Shown one piece after another: positions 54,757-64,000 of a DNA stretch of 64,000 nucleotides. The notes under the pieces were generated by a model. That model made no database searches, was not told where the DNA came from, and was given only the letters and a program-made list of their open reading frames with translations. The stretch spans positions 86,498,231 to 86,562,230 of the forward strand of contig CP154956.1 of the NCBI GenBank assembly GCA_039621445.1, in the 5' to 3' direction. This DNA comes from Euglena gracilis. Taxonomy: Eukaryota > Euglenida > Euglenophyceae > Euglenales. Position 1 is the stretch's first letter. The number at the start of each line of letters is the position of its first letter. Both the position numbers and the translations under genes were made by a program.

Positions 54757-55927
54757 AGCCCGGTCCTAGGCGGTAGACTGGGGGGGGGGGGTCCTGGGTG
54801 GTCGGCCGACTAGTCGGCCGACCACCCAATTGGTCGGCCGACTAGGCCTGGTCGGCAGCTAGTCGGCGAGGCAGGGGGGGGGGGGTCCTGGGTGGTCGGC
54901 CGACTAGTCGGCCGACCACCCACTCTAATGTAGTTACGGGCCAGTCTCGCCGACTTTTTATGAAGAAAATTGTATGCAAACTAGTCGGTGGCTAGTCGGT
55001 GGGCATAAAAATGGTCTGTGGCGGGTCCAAACCACCCGGAAATGGTCCGGATGGGGCCAAATAAGTGCCTTACACCAACAGGAACACCCTCAGATGGAAA
55101 TTTTTGGTCGGTGGGGGGTCGGTGGGCCCTTGATGGGGTCCGGAGGGGTAAAAAACCAATGACGAAACAGGGATTACATGAAAATCCTTTAGAAATGCAA
55201 GCATTCTGCATCAGGACAGGCTGAAAACTCCCCCCTCCACCCCCACCCGAGCCCAGATAACAAAATCCCTTCTATGTTGGCAACATACTCGGGGGCTAAG
55301 TCGTTTTTGTGGCTCACTTTGGCATAGGCGGGGGGGGCTCCGCCCCCCCGCACCCCCCCCCTCAAATCACAAAATCCTTTCTATGTTGCCACCATCCTCG
55401 GGGGTTAGGGCTTTTTGTTGGTTCATTTTGGAATAGCGGGGGGTGGGGGGGGCTCCGCCCCCCCGCACCCCCCCTCAAATAACAAAATCCCTTCTATGTT
55501 GGCAATATACTTGGAGGGCTAAGTCCTTTTGTGCAAAATTTGACTTATATTGACTTATATACAACGGATAGAGGTGTTCTTTTGCCAAAAGTGGCCCAAA
55601 ATGGACATTTCCCCCCAATTTTTTTGCATATTCACCCCCGATTGGGGGGTTCTGGAGCCATTTGGGTGGGTTTTGACTGGTTTTGGGGTGATTTGGACAA
55701 AATTTTTTCTCAGGGGGGGGCTTAAAAGTCGGCGAAACTGGCCCGTAACTACATTAGAGTGGGTGGTCGGCCGACTAGTCGGCCGACCACCCAGGACCCC
55801 CCCCCCCCCTGTCTCGCCGACTAGCTGCCGACCAGGCCTAGTCGGCCGACCAATTGGGTGGTCGGCCGACTAGTCGGCCGACCACCCAGGACCCCCCCCC
55901 CCAGTCTACCGTTTGCCACTGCCTAGC
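54757..55927. mobile_element. Long-TIR element, TIRs about 190 bp
   Basis: From CCTAGGCGGTAGACTGG at the left and its inverse CCAGTCTACCGTTTGCCACT at the right, about 190 bp of each end are reverse complements. They include two copies per arm of the palindrome GGTCGGCCGACTAGTCGGCC, a GCCTGGTCGGCAGCTAGTCG segment and CTCTAATGTAGTTACGGGCC. The interior (about 790 bp) has no transposase frame. Likely a non-autonomous foldback element. No clear target duplication. Confidence 0.7.
55259..55525. repeat. Tandem repeat, period about 111 bp, inside the long-TIR element
   Basis: ACAAAATCCCTTCTATGTTG starts units at about 55261, 55370 and 55483. Each full unit ends in a GGGCTCCGCCCCCCCGCACC hairpin and a C-run. 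Confidence 0.85.
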
Positions 55928-56639
55928 CCCCAATGCCATCTTTTATGGAAAAAAAGTGCTACCGTCTCGCCGCCCTTTGGGCGGCAGGGAAAAATGGTCA
56001 TAATAAGCCTTGTCAAGAATCTCCCCCCCCCGAGAAAAAAATACTTCTACACCCCTGGGGGGGGTTGAAAAAAACCTTGATATCACCCGCGGCCGCTCGC
56101 CCCCCCCCCTCCCCCCCCCCTACTGTGCCTAGCATAGCCAAGAAAAAGGTGTTTTTTTTTAGCAGAAATGCCCAAAAATGGTCAAAAATGACCACTTTTT
56201 GGATCCGAAAATGGGCCGCGCGCCGCCCGCGCGGCCGCCCTCGGACCCCCCCCCCCCCCTCCCCCCCCGCGCGGCTGCTCGCCCCCCCCCAGCCCCCCTC
56301 CCACTGTGCCTAGCCTCCATGGTACCCAATAACTCCGCCCGAAGTATGGACATTTTGAGCCTGTTTCGCTCCAATCTGTTCTGTCTTGGCCTGTTTTCGA
56401 TTTGGCGGTTTTGGACTATTTCGGGGTAAAAAAATAGCAAATTTCAAAAAATTCTCCAAAAAAAATAACAGCAGCCACCCATTGCCGAGGTGCGAATAAA
56501 TTTTTCGGTTTTGCCCAAGAGTCTTTTGGTTTGAATCCATTTTCCAAATTACCCCCCCAACCCGAAGAGTGGTGGGAAATGGGTGACTAGTTCTTGCAAA
56601 AGTGGAAAGTGAGCCTCCTCCAATTGCCGTTCGCGGTGT

Positions 56640-57003
56640 AAGACCCTGCTTTGGATCCGCATGTGGCTCAAGAGTTAGCCGAATTTGCCCTCTTTTTGTT
56701 CGGTGTTCCTGTAACAGAAGCCGCATCTTCAATGTTCAAAAGTTGTTGGACACTCCTCTCCGTAATGCTTTGGCAGATAAAGTTGTCCAAACGGCGTTGT
56801 TTGTGGAGTTCAACCTTTTGCATTTTGGTGATCCCGCTCGGGTGCCACCGTGTCTCCGTGAGCCTGTAAAGTATATGTATCACCAAGACCTTGACTTGGT
56901 GGCAGATAAAGGCACGGATGATGGTGGCATCTCTGACCTCACTTACCTGACCCGCTTTTGGAAGCTGAGAGTGAATTGTGAACTCAATTTGGAGCTACCC
57001 TGA
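56640..57003 (+). pseudogene. hAT transposase C-terminal fragment
   Basis: The plus frame reads LAEFALFLFGVPVTEAASSM FK, then, after a frame change near 56740, RNALADKVVQTALFVEFNLL and EPVKYMYHQDLDLV before a stop. 'vPvteAas...F' followed by 'RN.l.d.vvq.alfi..N' is the hAT C-terminal dimerisation region. Lacks the rest of the protein and is frame-broken. Confidence 0.5.
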
Positions 57004-57029
57004 CCCACTTGCCAAGGGCCAAGGTGGTT

Positions 57030-57275
57030 TCGGGCCCAAAGTAACAAAATAACTTGTCTTAACCACCCGTTTTGCGGGGAAAATCCCTCTTTGATGCTCA
57101 ACTCTCCGAGGACCCCAGAATAACAAATAATAACAAATAATAACCCAGAATAACAAATAATAACAAATAATAACCCGTTTTGGGGGGTAAATCCCTTTTG
57201 TTACTGAACTGTTCGAGGGCCCCAAAATAGCAAAATCCTTTATCTTACCAAGTTATTTGTTATTATTCTGGGGTG
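57030..57275. repeat. AATAACAAATAATAAC repeat with inverted end
   Basis: CCAGAATAACAAATAATAAC occurs twice (57115, 57143) and inverted at about 57250-57272 (TTATTTGTTATTATTCTGGG). A diverged duplication of ACCCGTTTTGxGGGxxAAAT lies on either side. Confidence 0.6.
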
Positions 57276-57594
57276 TTGTGTTAATATTAGTATTCCTTCT
57301 TTCGGGTTTATTTGTATTTAAATGCCTGAAACATCAAAAACATTTTGCACATTTTTTCGGAATATCCTCCAAAATAGTGGCCATTCAAAGGAATTTACTA
57401 GGCGGGTGGTTTGGGGGGGATGCAGGGGGGACGCAGGGGGGGGGGGGTCTGTGGCCCAACACGTTTTCTTTGACGTCACAATTTGTGTGTATTTTTCCTT
57501 TGATATTTTGAGGGGGATAGAAGCCAAATACGAAACACCCACTCCAAAAAAAAAACTTGTCAGCCCCCCCCCCCTTGCAGAATGTGGTTCAGCG

Positions 57595-58651
57595 CAGTAG
57601 CCCAACCCAGCCTGGAGAAACTTGCTCTGCCAATAAGAAAACACGAAAAACCCAGTCAACAGCTCGCATAGCTTGGCGCACAACTGGGGAGTGTTTGAAG
57701 GTATCTTGAAGTACCAATTGTAGTCCATGGGCAGTACATCCTGAAATGCAGAAAATCCATGGCCGCCAATCGCGTACCAATCCGAACAACGCCCTGTTGG
57801 CATTTTCATTGTCGGCAACAATGGACCCTACGGTGACACTGAATCTGGAAAGAAGAATGAAAAGACTACTAAAAAAGGATCACTTCTTTACCTTGCCTCT
57901 ATGCATGCAACAGCGATGCATCAAATTTTGAGAGGACTTCCCGTACTTTGCGGGGATGGTGTTCCAAAAAATGGCTTTTCCATTCCACAAAATAACAAAA
58001 TCAATGAACTTCTCGTGAGACCATTTTGTCCACCCATCCAATGCCAAAGCCACAACTTGAGCAATCTCGACACTTCTCCGAATATTGGGAAATCCATGAA
58101 AAAGTCCCACCTTCTGCCAGGGCATAAATTGTTTCTCCTAGGTTGTGCCTTGAAAAGGGGTGTCCGAAGGCTTGGCAAAAAAAGGATCATCCACCAGATG
58201 AAAAGGAACCGTCGGGTTCATGCAGAAAACCAATGCAACCTTATTTTCCAAGGATGAAGCCTTTGGGGAGTGCTTTTCAATGACCTTTCCTTCAGAAAAT
58301 TCTTACTTGACAATTGCGTCATGTCGCAAAACCAAATGAAGCTCCAAGTTGTCTGTGTTGGATTTGTTGAGTGTTGCAACCACCTGGGGGGGAAGAGTTA
58401 CGTTTGGTGCAAACAGAATCAGATTGGACCTATGCAGGTGGTGCCATAGCTTTCACGGTGGCTCTAGCTTAGACCTCATCTTCACATGACTCCATTTGTT
58501 TTGATAATTCCTCAGAAAACCATTGTTGATAGCAGATTTTGCATCGAACACGTCCAAACGTTCCACTTGGTTCAAAATGGGCAGGTCCAGGACGACTTGG
58601 GGCCAAACAAACTTTCTTTGGCGGAGAGGCCATCAAAAAAATCTGTGACAT
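57595..58651 (-). pseudogene. hAT-family transposase (BED finger, DUF659-type), decayed
   Basis: Minus frames in order: FEPSGTFGRVRCKICYQQWF near 58580-58500 (first half of a BED-type zinc finger with CxxC); SVEIAQVVALALDGWTKWSH, then FIDFVILWNGKAIF (58070-57960, the 'DGWT' region of DUF659); and SVTVGSIVADNENANRALFG, then CISGCTAHGLQLVLQDTF to a stop near 57596. Frames change between blocks, so the copy is broken. The C-terminal dimerisation region is not attached. A fragment of that type lies in the opposite orientation at 56.6-57.0 kb. Confidence 0.6.
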
Positions 58652-58654
58652 AGA

Positions 58655-58730
58655 GGGATAGTAGAGGTAGAGGGCACCTCTACCTCTACCTCTACCTCTA
58701 CGTCTACCTCTATCCCTCTACCTCCATCCA
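58655..58730. repeat. (CTCTAC)n hexamer array with inverted start
   Basis: GTAGAGGTAGAGG is followed by CACCTCTACCTCTACCTCTA and variants. The left part is the inverse of the right and can fold. Confidence 0.85.
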
Positions 58731-59037
58731 GCCCTGTTGTTCCAATTTTTTTGTGAGAGTATGCCGTGTCTGAAGCCCACATGTGTGGCATGTGGGTGTG
58801 CTGGGCTGGATGGTTGGTTTTAGAGACCAACAAACACCCGAAATGGAGTGGAGGAAAGGTTGGATGAACACTGTTCGTTCAACCCCGTGACCGAATAAAA
58901 CCGATTAATCTCCCCTATCCAACGAATAGTCGACTATTTTTTCCCTTCGGGTTTTTCTTTGCCTCCTTGCACCATGGCTTCCGAGAAGACTCCCGCCGAC
59001 CCAAATTACGCAATTTTTATCTTTCAAATGTCACTCC

Positions 59038-59578
59038 CCCGCCTTATTGTCCAATTGATTTGCTCCCGAGAGGCATGATCGGGCAATAAGGTGTGTGCAA
59101 TTATGACATAGCTGGCGTTTTTTTTGTTTTTTTTTAAAAAAAACGTTTTTTTTGTTTTTTATTAAAAAAAACAGGCAAAAAAAACGGCAAAAAAAACAAA
59201 GGGGAAAATGATGGTCCAAATTTTGCCTTTGATCGCAAGGGTGAACCAATCTTAGCTCAAATGACTTGAAAACCAATACTTTTGGAGGTCTTCAACAAGA
59301 ATGGTCAAAATAGGGCATTTTTCTGCCATTTTGGGATGTTTCAACTTGAAACATCCCAAATTTGGTGTCTTTCTCTGCCTGAGGATGGGCAAAAAAAAGC
59401 TAAAATTAAAGGCAAAAAATTTTTTTGCCCTGGACCCTCAATGGCGTTTTTTTTGTTTTTTTTAAAAAAAACATGTTTTTTTCAAAAAAAACGTGTTTTT
59501 TTTGACTTCGTTTTAAACGAAGTGCCAGCTATGAATTATGATTTACTAAGTCGGCCGAGCGACAATAAGAGGGGGACT
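59038..59578. repeat. CTTATTGTC inverted-repeat element
   Basis: Ends CGCCTTATTGTC and GACAATAAG. Inner inverted words TTATGACATAGCTGGCGTTT and GTGCCAGCTATGAATTATGA. Long T-run/A-run hairpins (59120-59190, 59447-59525) enclose a GTTTCAACTTGAAAC core near 59340. No gene. Confidence 0.55.
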
Positions 59579-59819
59579 GTAAACCCGCCCCACGGGTTCA
59601 TTTGATCCGGTTTGCCGTCAATTTTTTTCCTTCGAATTTCACTGCTGAAGTTTTGACGGTCCAAAACCAGTGGAGATATGAACTTATTTCAATTCAGTTT
59701 TTGCAATGTCTGTCCGCCGATGAGGATTTTAGAACCCAATACAACTTGATTTCCATTCCAACACGGTGGTGGGGCGAACCGAATCCACCGACCAGTGGCA
59801 CTGCCTACTGGATTTGAGT

Positions 59820-60125
59820 GTTCAGAGAGGGGGAAGCTATGTACAGATGGGGAAACCCCATGGATAGTCAGAAGGGGTTTGATAGTCAGGGAAGGGTAAG
59901 CGGGGACGAAGGGGCCTTAGCGGCCGATGGATGCTGGGGAGGGGGAGGCTGCGCGGCCGGGCGGTTGGGGAGAGAAGCGTCAAGGTTCGTGGTGGCGTCC
60001 TGGTGGTGATTGGCCTTTGGCGGTGATGCGGGGATGAGCCGCCGTGGTGCATGCTGGGACTTGATTTGGCTGCCGCTGCCTTGGAGCTCGCGACGAGACG
60101 GCAGACGTCGTGCTCAGTCTAGGTG
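59820..60125. other. GC-rich stretch below the LINE remnant
   Basis: Open in several frames, with no domain seen. It may be 3'-untranslated sequence of the minus-strand LINE fragment that ends at about 60145. Confidence 0.3.
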
Positions 60126-60147
60126 TTGAAGAGGGCGGACAAGCGCT

Positions 60148-60360
60148 TTCAGCGTAGGATGTGTTTCGGGCGCAGCATTTGCGCAAGCTGCCGGAAGAGT
60201 GAAAGCGCCAGAAGCTGGTAGCTCTCGGCCTGGCGCGTGGCACCGATGTCACCGCGATCCCATGAGGTGGTGCGTTTGATAATTCGGGTTAGCAGCTTTG
60301 CGCTTTCGGGTCCAAGGCCACCCCACGTGCCCAATACAACCACAAAAAGGCAAGTCTTAA
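60148..60360 (-). pseudogene. LINE-type retrotransposon ORF, C-terminal fragment (minus)
   Basis: The minus frame reads VVVLGTWGGLGPESAKLLTR, then AESYQLLALSLFRQLAQMLR PKHILR and a stop. It matches the plus-strand copy 60.7-60.9 kb (LGTWGGMGPETAKTLSR ... LLQPKHLLRE), so both are the same C-terminal module that follows the reverse transcriptase in some non-LTR elements. 5'-truncated at about 60360. No A-rich tail recognised. Confidence 0.55.
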
Positions 60361-60429
60361 ATGAATTTGGCAAGTCTTACTGAGAAAATCAATCTCACAT
60401 CCAACCCGCCACAACGCTGTTCAGGGCGC

Positions 60430-60902
60430 CCTATTTCAAACCTTGTTCAACAGGGGTCAGCGGGTGCAGAAGGAAGTTTCACTGCCGACGGCCCGAGACA
60501 GCCATCTCCGCCCTGCGGACCTCCTCGTGGACTGCTCGTCTGAGGGGAAGCCGACGGCGCTGGACGTCACCGTCTGCCACGGATGGCAGGCAACAGAACA
60601 CACCGCAACCCGCGAACGCTGGAGATCCTTCCTGAAGAGGAGGGAGGACGCCAAAAAGCAGAAATACAACATCCCATGTCAGCAAGCAGGGTGGGGCTTC
60701 ACGCCTTTCGCCCTCGGGACATGGGGCGGCATGGGACCGGAAACGGCCAAGACCCTAAGCAGAGTGGCCAAAACGCGCCTCGTCCTGGCAACAGGGCGCC
60801 GAGCGCGAAACCAAGGAGGCGGAAATACAACAAAATGTGGCCATCGCCCTGCTCCGAGAGGTATTCCACCTCCTACAACCCAAGCACCTGCTCCGTGAAT
60901 AA
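60430..60902 (+). pseudogene. LINE-type retrotransposon ORF, C-terminal fragment (plus)
   Basis: The plus frame reads SHLRPADLLVDCSSEGKPTA LDVTVCHG, then RREDAKKQKYNIPCQQAGWG FTPFALGTWGGMGPETAK. The 'RPADll.....pla.DvtV' plus 'k..kY...c...gw.F.P....t.GG.Gpe' pattern is the nuclease-like tail of some non-LTR ORFs. A frame change near 60805 is needed to reach AEIQQNVAIALLREVFHLLQ PKHLLRE and the stop at 60900-60902. Directly followed by an AAC-repeat tail. Confidence 0.6.
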
Positions 60903-60937
60903 CAACAACAACAACAACAAAAACAACAACAACAACA

Positions 60938-60940
<3 letters not shown>
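60899..60940. repeat. (AAC)n tail of LINE fragment
   Basis: About 13 AAC units with one AAAAAC. They start at the stop codon of the plus-strand LINE fragment, as 3' microsatellite tails do in some non-LTR elements. Confidence 0.8.

Positions 60941-61014
<74 letters not shown>
60940..61014. repeat. (CA)n array
   Basis: About 36 CA units with one ACAAC interruption, following the AAC tail. Confidence 0.95.
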
Positions 61015-61015
<1 letters not shown>

Positions 61016-61528
61016 GACAACCACCAACCGCCCCCCTCCCGCGCCTCGCTGCCCACCTCTCCCCCACCAGCCGACGACCATACCGGACGAATTGCAGCGC
61101 CACCCTGCCCTCACCCCAGCCCTCCCCCTGCGCCTTATATTGAAGATGGGCCTTGCCCGTTTTCCTCCCGCCTAGCCCCGCGACTTCTGTAGAATACCAC
61201 AACCTTTCTGCGGACCTTCAAATCCAGTAGGCTGCGCCACTGGTCGGTGGATTCGGTTCGCCCCAGCACCGCGACACGAGGGGGATGCTCACATCCAATG
61301 CGCACGGCCGAGGTGAGAAACCTCGCAGATGGTAGCACCCCCCCCAAAAAGAAAGGGCCCACGCCCCTCAGGGTCACGCCAACGGAAATCGAAGTGAAAC
61401 CGCCCAAGTGACAGGCGGGTGCAACGGCACGCGGTGACCCGTCCCGACGGCAAAAGAACAGCACGCCCACACGGGCGACGCGCGCGCACGGGCGACGCGC
61501 GAGCACGGGAGCCGCGCGAGACGCGCGC

Positions 61529-61605
61529 CGTGCCGTGCCGTGCCGTGCCGTGCCGTGCCGTGCCGTGCCGTGCCGTGCCGTGCCGTGCCGTGCCGTGCCG
61601 TGCCT
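61529..61605. repeat. (GTGCC)n pentanucleotide array
   Basis: About 15 perfect CCGTG/GTGCC units. Reads as repeated pentapeptides in either strand, an artefact. Confidence 0.97.
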
Positions 61606-61829
61606 AAAAAAAAATCTCACATTTGGCTGCGATCGCAATGGAAACCGCCAAACTTCATCAGTTTTGAATCTACTATGTGGTAGCCGTTTTCTGCATGATG
61701 GTTGTCTTCCTTATTCACCAGAAATGCCTCTTTAACGTTATACATGACTCCAATTTTGCAACAGGCCAATCTTTTAACGACTATTCTTTTTGGGAATGAA
61801 CAATTAATCCTGTTCAGAGGTCCGGAAAA

Positions 61830-61985
61830 ACAATGGAGGCTAGGCACAGCGGGGGGGGGGGGGGGCTGGGGGGGGGGCAGGGTGGGCCTCGTCTTTTATC
61901 AGTCGTTTAAAACATCGTTTTAAATCAGTTTAAAACCGTCGTCGAAAATCAAAAAGACGGGTTTTCGACAGTATGGAAAAAGACA
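61830..61985. repeat. Dispersed repeat copy B
   Basis: After CAATGGAGGCTAGGCACAGC and a G-run, GGGCCTCGTCTTTTATCAGT, GTTTAAAACATCGTTTTAAA and GTTTTCGACAGTATGGAAAA repeat the 49.8-kb segment in the same orientation. Confidence 0.75.
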
Positions 61986-62677
61986 TAGGGCCCCTTCACG
62001 TCGTGTTCACGATGGCCCCCGGGGGGCAAGCGCCGTGCCGGCCGGCCCAACGTACTGAACGCCGATATGGGTAGCGGGGGTAGTGTCCTGCGCAGTCGTG
62101 AACTAGCAGTTCGCCAGTCGCCGTCGCCGAGGAGGCAGTTCTTTTTTCCCAAGGAACGGGTTTCACTCCCCAGTTTCCCTTGACACTGGACCCTCGATTT
62201 TCAGTAATCAAAAAAAAAGGTAGCAGATTGCCTTATGTTTTGCTGAAGAACAACCGTACCATTTTTTGGGGGGGAACCCCAAAGCAAAGGTAAACGTTCC
62301 CTTAAACTTTGCCCCTTTTGACCCCCTTTTATGGAGTCAAGGCAAAACACAGGGTTGTGGGAATTCTGTCTCGAATGAGTTTGGTGCGATAATGTGCGGG
62401 TGACGGGCAGTCGCACAGCAGATGCAGCTGCAGTCGTGGATTCACCAGGGGGCTGTCCGGGGGGGGGGGGAGGGGGCAAGCAACGCCCACAAACCAGAAA
62501 AGGAAAACCCATCGATACAGATTGAGGAACCGTCCAACCCACAGCGTTTCAATGTTGGCCACAGAAAAACAGAAAGTGCAGACCACTTTTTTTTAGAACA
62601 TCTCCTCAGTCGATCCACGTGCGCAACACAGGCTGTGCCGAAAAACACAGCCGGGCCGGGCTAAAGCAGGGGGGGGG

Positions 62678-62767
62678 TTACAGTACATCGTTGTCGTCGG
62701 CATCCCACTCGTTGACGTCGCGGTTCAGCTCCCGGCTCAGGAAGCTGAGTTTGACTTCAGGCCCCCC
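62678..62767 (-). CDS. Terminal exon with stop, product unknown
   Basis: After a TCTCTGCAG acceptor the minus frame reads GGPEVKLSFLSRELNRDVNE, then WDADDNDVL and a stop (62678-62680). Clean acidic C terminus. It probably closes a gene whose upstream exons lie at 62.9-63.1 kb or beyond. Confidence 0.45.
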   Translation of the reverse strand, partial: GGPEVKLSFLSRELNRDVNEWDADDNDVL

Positions 62768-62904
62768 CTGCAGAGACAGGGGAAGGGGGGGGCAGAAGGC
62801 CCCCCCACGTACCCGGGGTGTGTCGGCTGCCGCTGGCGTCGGCAGCCAAAAATTTCCCCAAAAATTCCCCAAAACTTAAAATTTATGCCCTTGGCGCCAT
62901 TCCC

Positions 62905-63065
62905 CCCCCCCCCTTGCCCCATCCGCGGGGGGGGAGTGATTGAAGAATGCACGTCTTCAGGGGGGGCCTGTGCGTGGGCCTTCTCGAGACCCAGTCGCGT
63001 TCGGAGAACGCCATAGGAGAGCTTGAGGACGGACAGATGCGTGCACGATGCCGTTGTGGTGGGGG
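62905..63065 (-). CDS. Exon-like island, product unknown
   Basis: The minus frame reads ASCTHLSVLKLSYGVLRTRL, then GLEKAHAQAPPEDVHSSI. Balanced composition. Probably joined to the terminal exon at 62.7 kb. No domain identified. Confidence 0.35.
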
Positions 63066-63489
63066 AGGGGGGGGGCAAGTCGTTTTTTTGCAGTGAAACA
63101 CCACCCAAAAAAATTTGGCACGCAAAAATTTTTTTGCATTCGGTGACTTGGACACGGTGCAGATCTCTGCCCCCCCCCCAAATGAGTTCCCTAACAGTCA
63201 TGAATGTAGTCACCTGGGAGGGGGGGGGGTTCGGGGGCCCGAAAGAAATGAATTCCCAAACAGTCCTCAACGGGGGGGCCACTCAGGTAAATCCACAAGT
63301 GTGCTGACGGGGGAGGGGGGGGGGCATCGGCATCGTGGTTGGCGCTCCAGGCTGGCGCTCCAGGCTGCCGCAAGGCACCGCAACCCCAGACTGCCGCCTG
63401 ACTCCCACGGCAATGCTCACGGCAACCACAGGCTCGTTTGTCACAGCCAGGTCCACACGGACATTAACCAATGCGTGAAGCCATCCGTT

Positions 63490-63994
63490 GCACGATGAGT
63501 CCCTTTCCACAATTCAATGCATGATGCCAGCAGAGTATGAAAAGCATCTCTGTCATAAACGACACATTCCAGGATCATGAAACCCCAACCAACACATTCT
63601 GCCGCCGGCAAAGCAGATTACCAGCATGCCGGACCAGACATCGTCATCCTGCAGGGGGGACCTGGACGATGTACTCCATCCATCCACCATCAATGTAGCA
63701 GACCGTCCAGTGACTGACCGCACCACCCTCTGGAACTCCGCCTCGTACAACGCGTTCAGGAGCGGCCCGCCGACCGACTTCCGCGACGGCGGCCGGTAGC
63801 CAGGTCTCAGGGCTTGGATCAGCTTCAGCATGTTCTGGTTCTCTGCCGTTCTGAACGGCATGCGGCAGCCCACGATTGCGCGGACGAAGAGCTCGTCCAG
63901 GCGGCGCCGGGTGGACTCGTCGGTGACGATGGGGTGCAGCCGCTCCTGGTACCGGGGGCGGCTGGCCGTCCGTCCGTCCGAGCCGTCCGGACCT
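63490..63994 (-). CDS. hAT/DUF659-type transposase-derived exon, cut by window edge
   Basis: From about 63990 the minus frame reads YQERLHPIVTDESTRRRLDE, LFVRAIVGCRMPFRTAENQN, LIQALRPGYRPPSRKSVGGP and SATLMVDGWSTSSRSPL. The order 'vgcr.pFr..En..f...i..lrPgy.pPsrk.lgg.lL...y' then 'DGWs' is the N-terminal half of DUF659 hAT transposases. After VICFAGGRMCWLGF the frame closes, and an overlapping frame continues GFMILECVVYDRDAFHTLLA, so a splice or frameshift is needed. GC-rich and little decayed, so either a young copy or a domesticated gene. A likely acceptor lies within the last bases of the window. Confidence 0.55.
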
Positions 63995-64000
63995 CTTCAG

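Noticed and set aside
55259-55525. CRISPR-like array
   Set aside because: Only two and a half units of 111 bp without spacer-repeat alternation, in a eukaryotic setting.
57318-57821. 167-residue minus frame starting near 57821
   Set aside because: It is the shifted-frame shadow of the hAT central region. The frame with SVTVGSIVADNENANRALFG and CISGCTAHGLQLVL carries the family motifs.
61419-61638. Arg/Pro/Cys/Ala and His-Gly-Thr-Ala repeat proteins
   Set aside because: Translation of the (GTGCC)n pentamer array.

Overview
The window is eukaryotic nuclear DNA. There is no compact operon layout. Coding matter appears as short GC-rich exon-like islands, mostly on the minus strand, separated by introns of hundreds to thousands of bases. 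These are loaded with microsatellites, C/G homopolymer runs and short inverted-repeat elements. The genome style (large introns, receptor-like class III cyclase architecture, hAT, tyrosine-recombinase and LINE remnants) suggests a protist or unicellular alga. I could not fix the lineage. No rRNA, tRNA or CRISPR array is supported.

Layout. 1-8 kb: repeats and weak GC-rich reading frames. 8-13.3 kb: minus-strand exon-like islands of unknown product between large microsatellites. About 13-32.7 kb: the main gene, minus strand. Hydrophobic exons come first (26-32.7 kb). They are followed by a short linker resembling the segment ahead of a cyclase domain (24-25.4 kb), and then by six exons that read in order as a class III nucleotidyl-cyclase homology domain (19.7 to 15.7 kb). 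Both metal-binding aspartates appear to be missing by eye. 33.0-35.2 kb: minus-strand exons of a possible 2-oxoglutarate/Fe(II) oxygenase-like protein.

35.65-43.5 kb is the most remarkable part. A 3,364-bp element with perfect 21-bp terminal inverted repeats and a 5-bp target duplication (ACGTA) carries eight copies of a 20-bp palindrome. It sits inside a second element with its own inverted ends, subterminal GTGATAC arrays and a broken minus-strand gene. About 1.3 kb further on is an element with inverted ends and terminal repeat blocks around a decayed tyrosine-recombinase (Crypton-like) gene.

44-64 kb: no confident host gene. It holds many short inverted-repeat elements with poly-C/poly-G ends, a 1.2-kb long-TIR element at 54.8-55.9 kb, hAT transposase remnants (56.6-58.7 kb and the right edge), two head-to-head LINE 3' ends (60.1-60.9 kb), and minisatellites.

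Exon borders were chosen by eye from splice dinucleotides and reading-frame continuity. They are proposals, not proven models.
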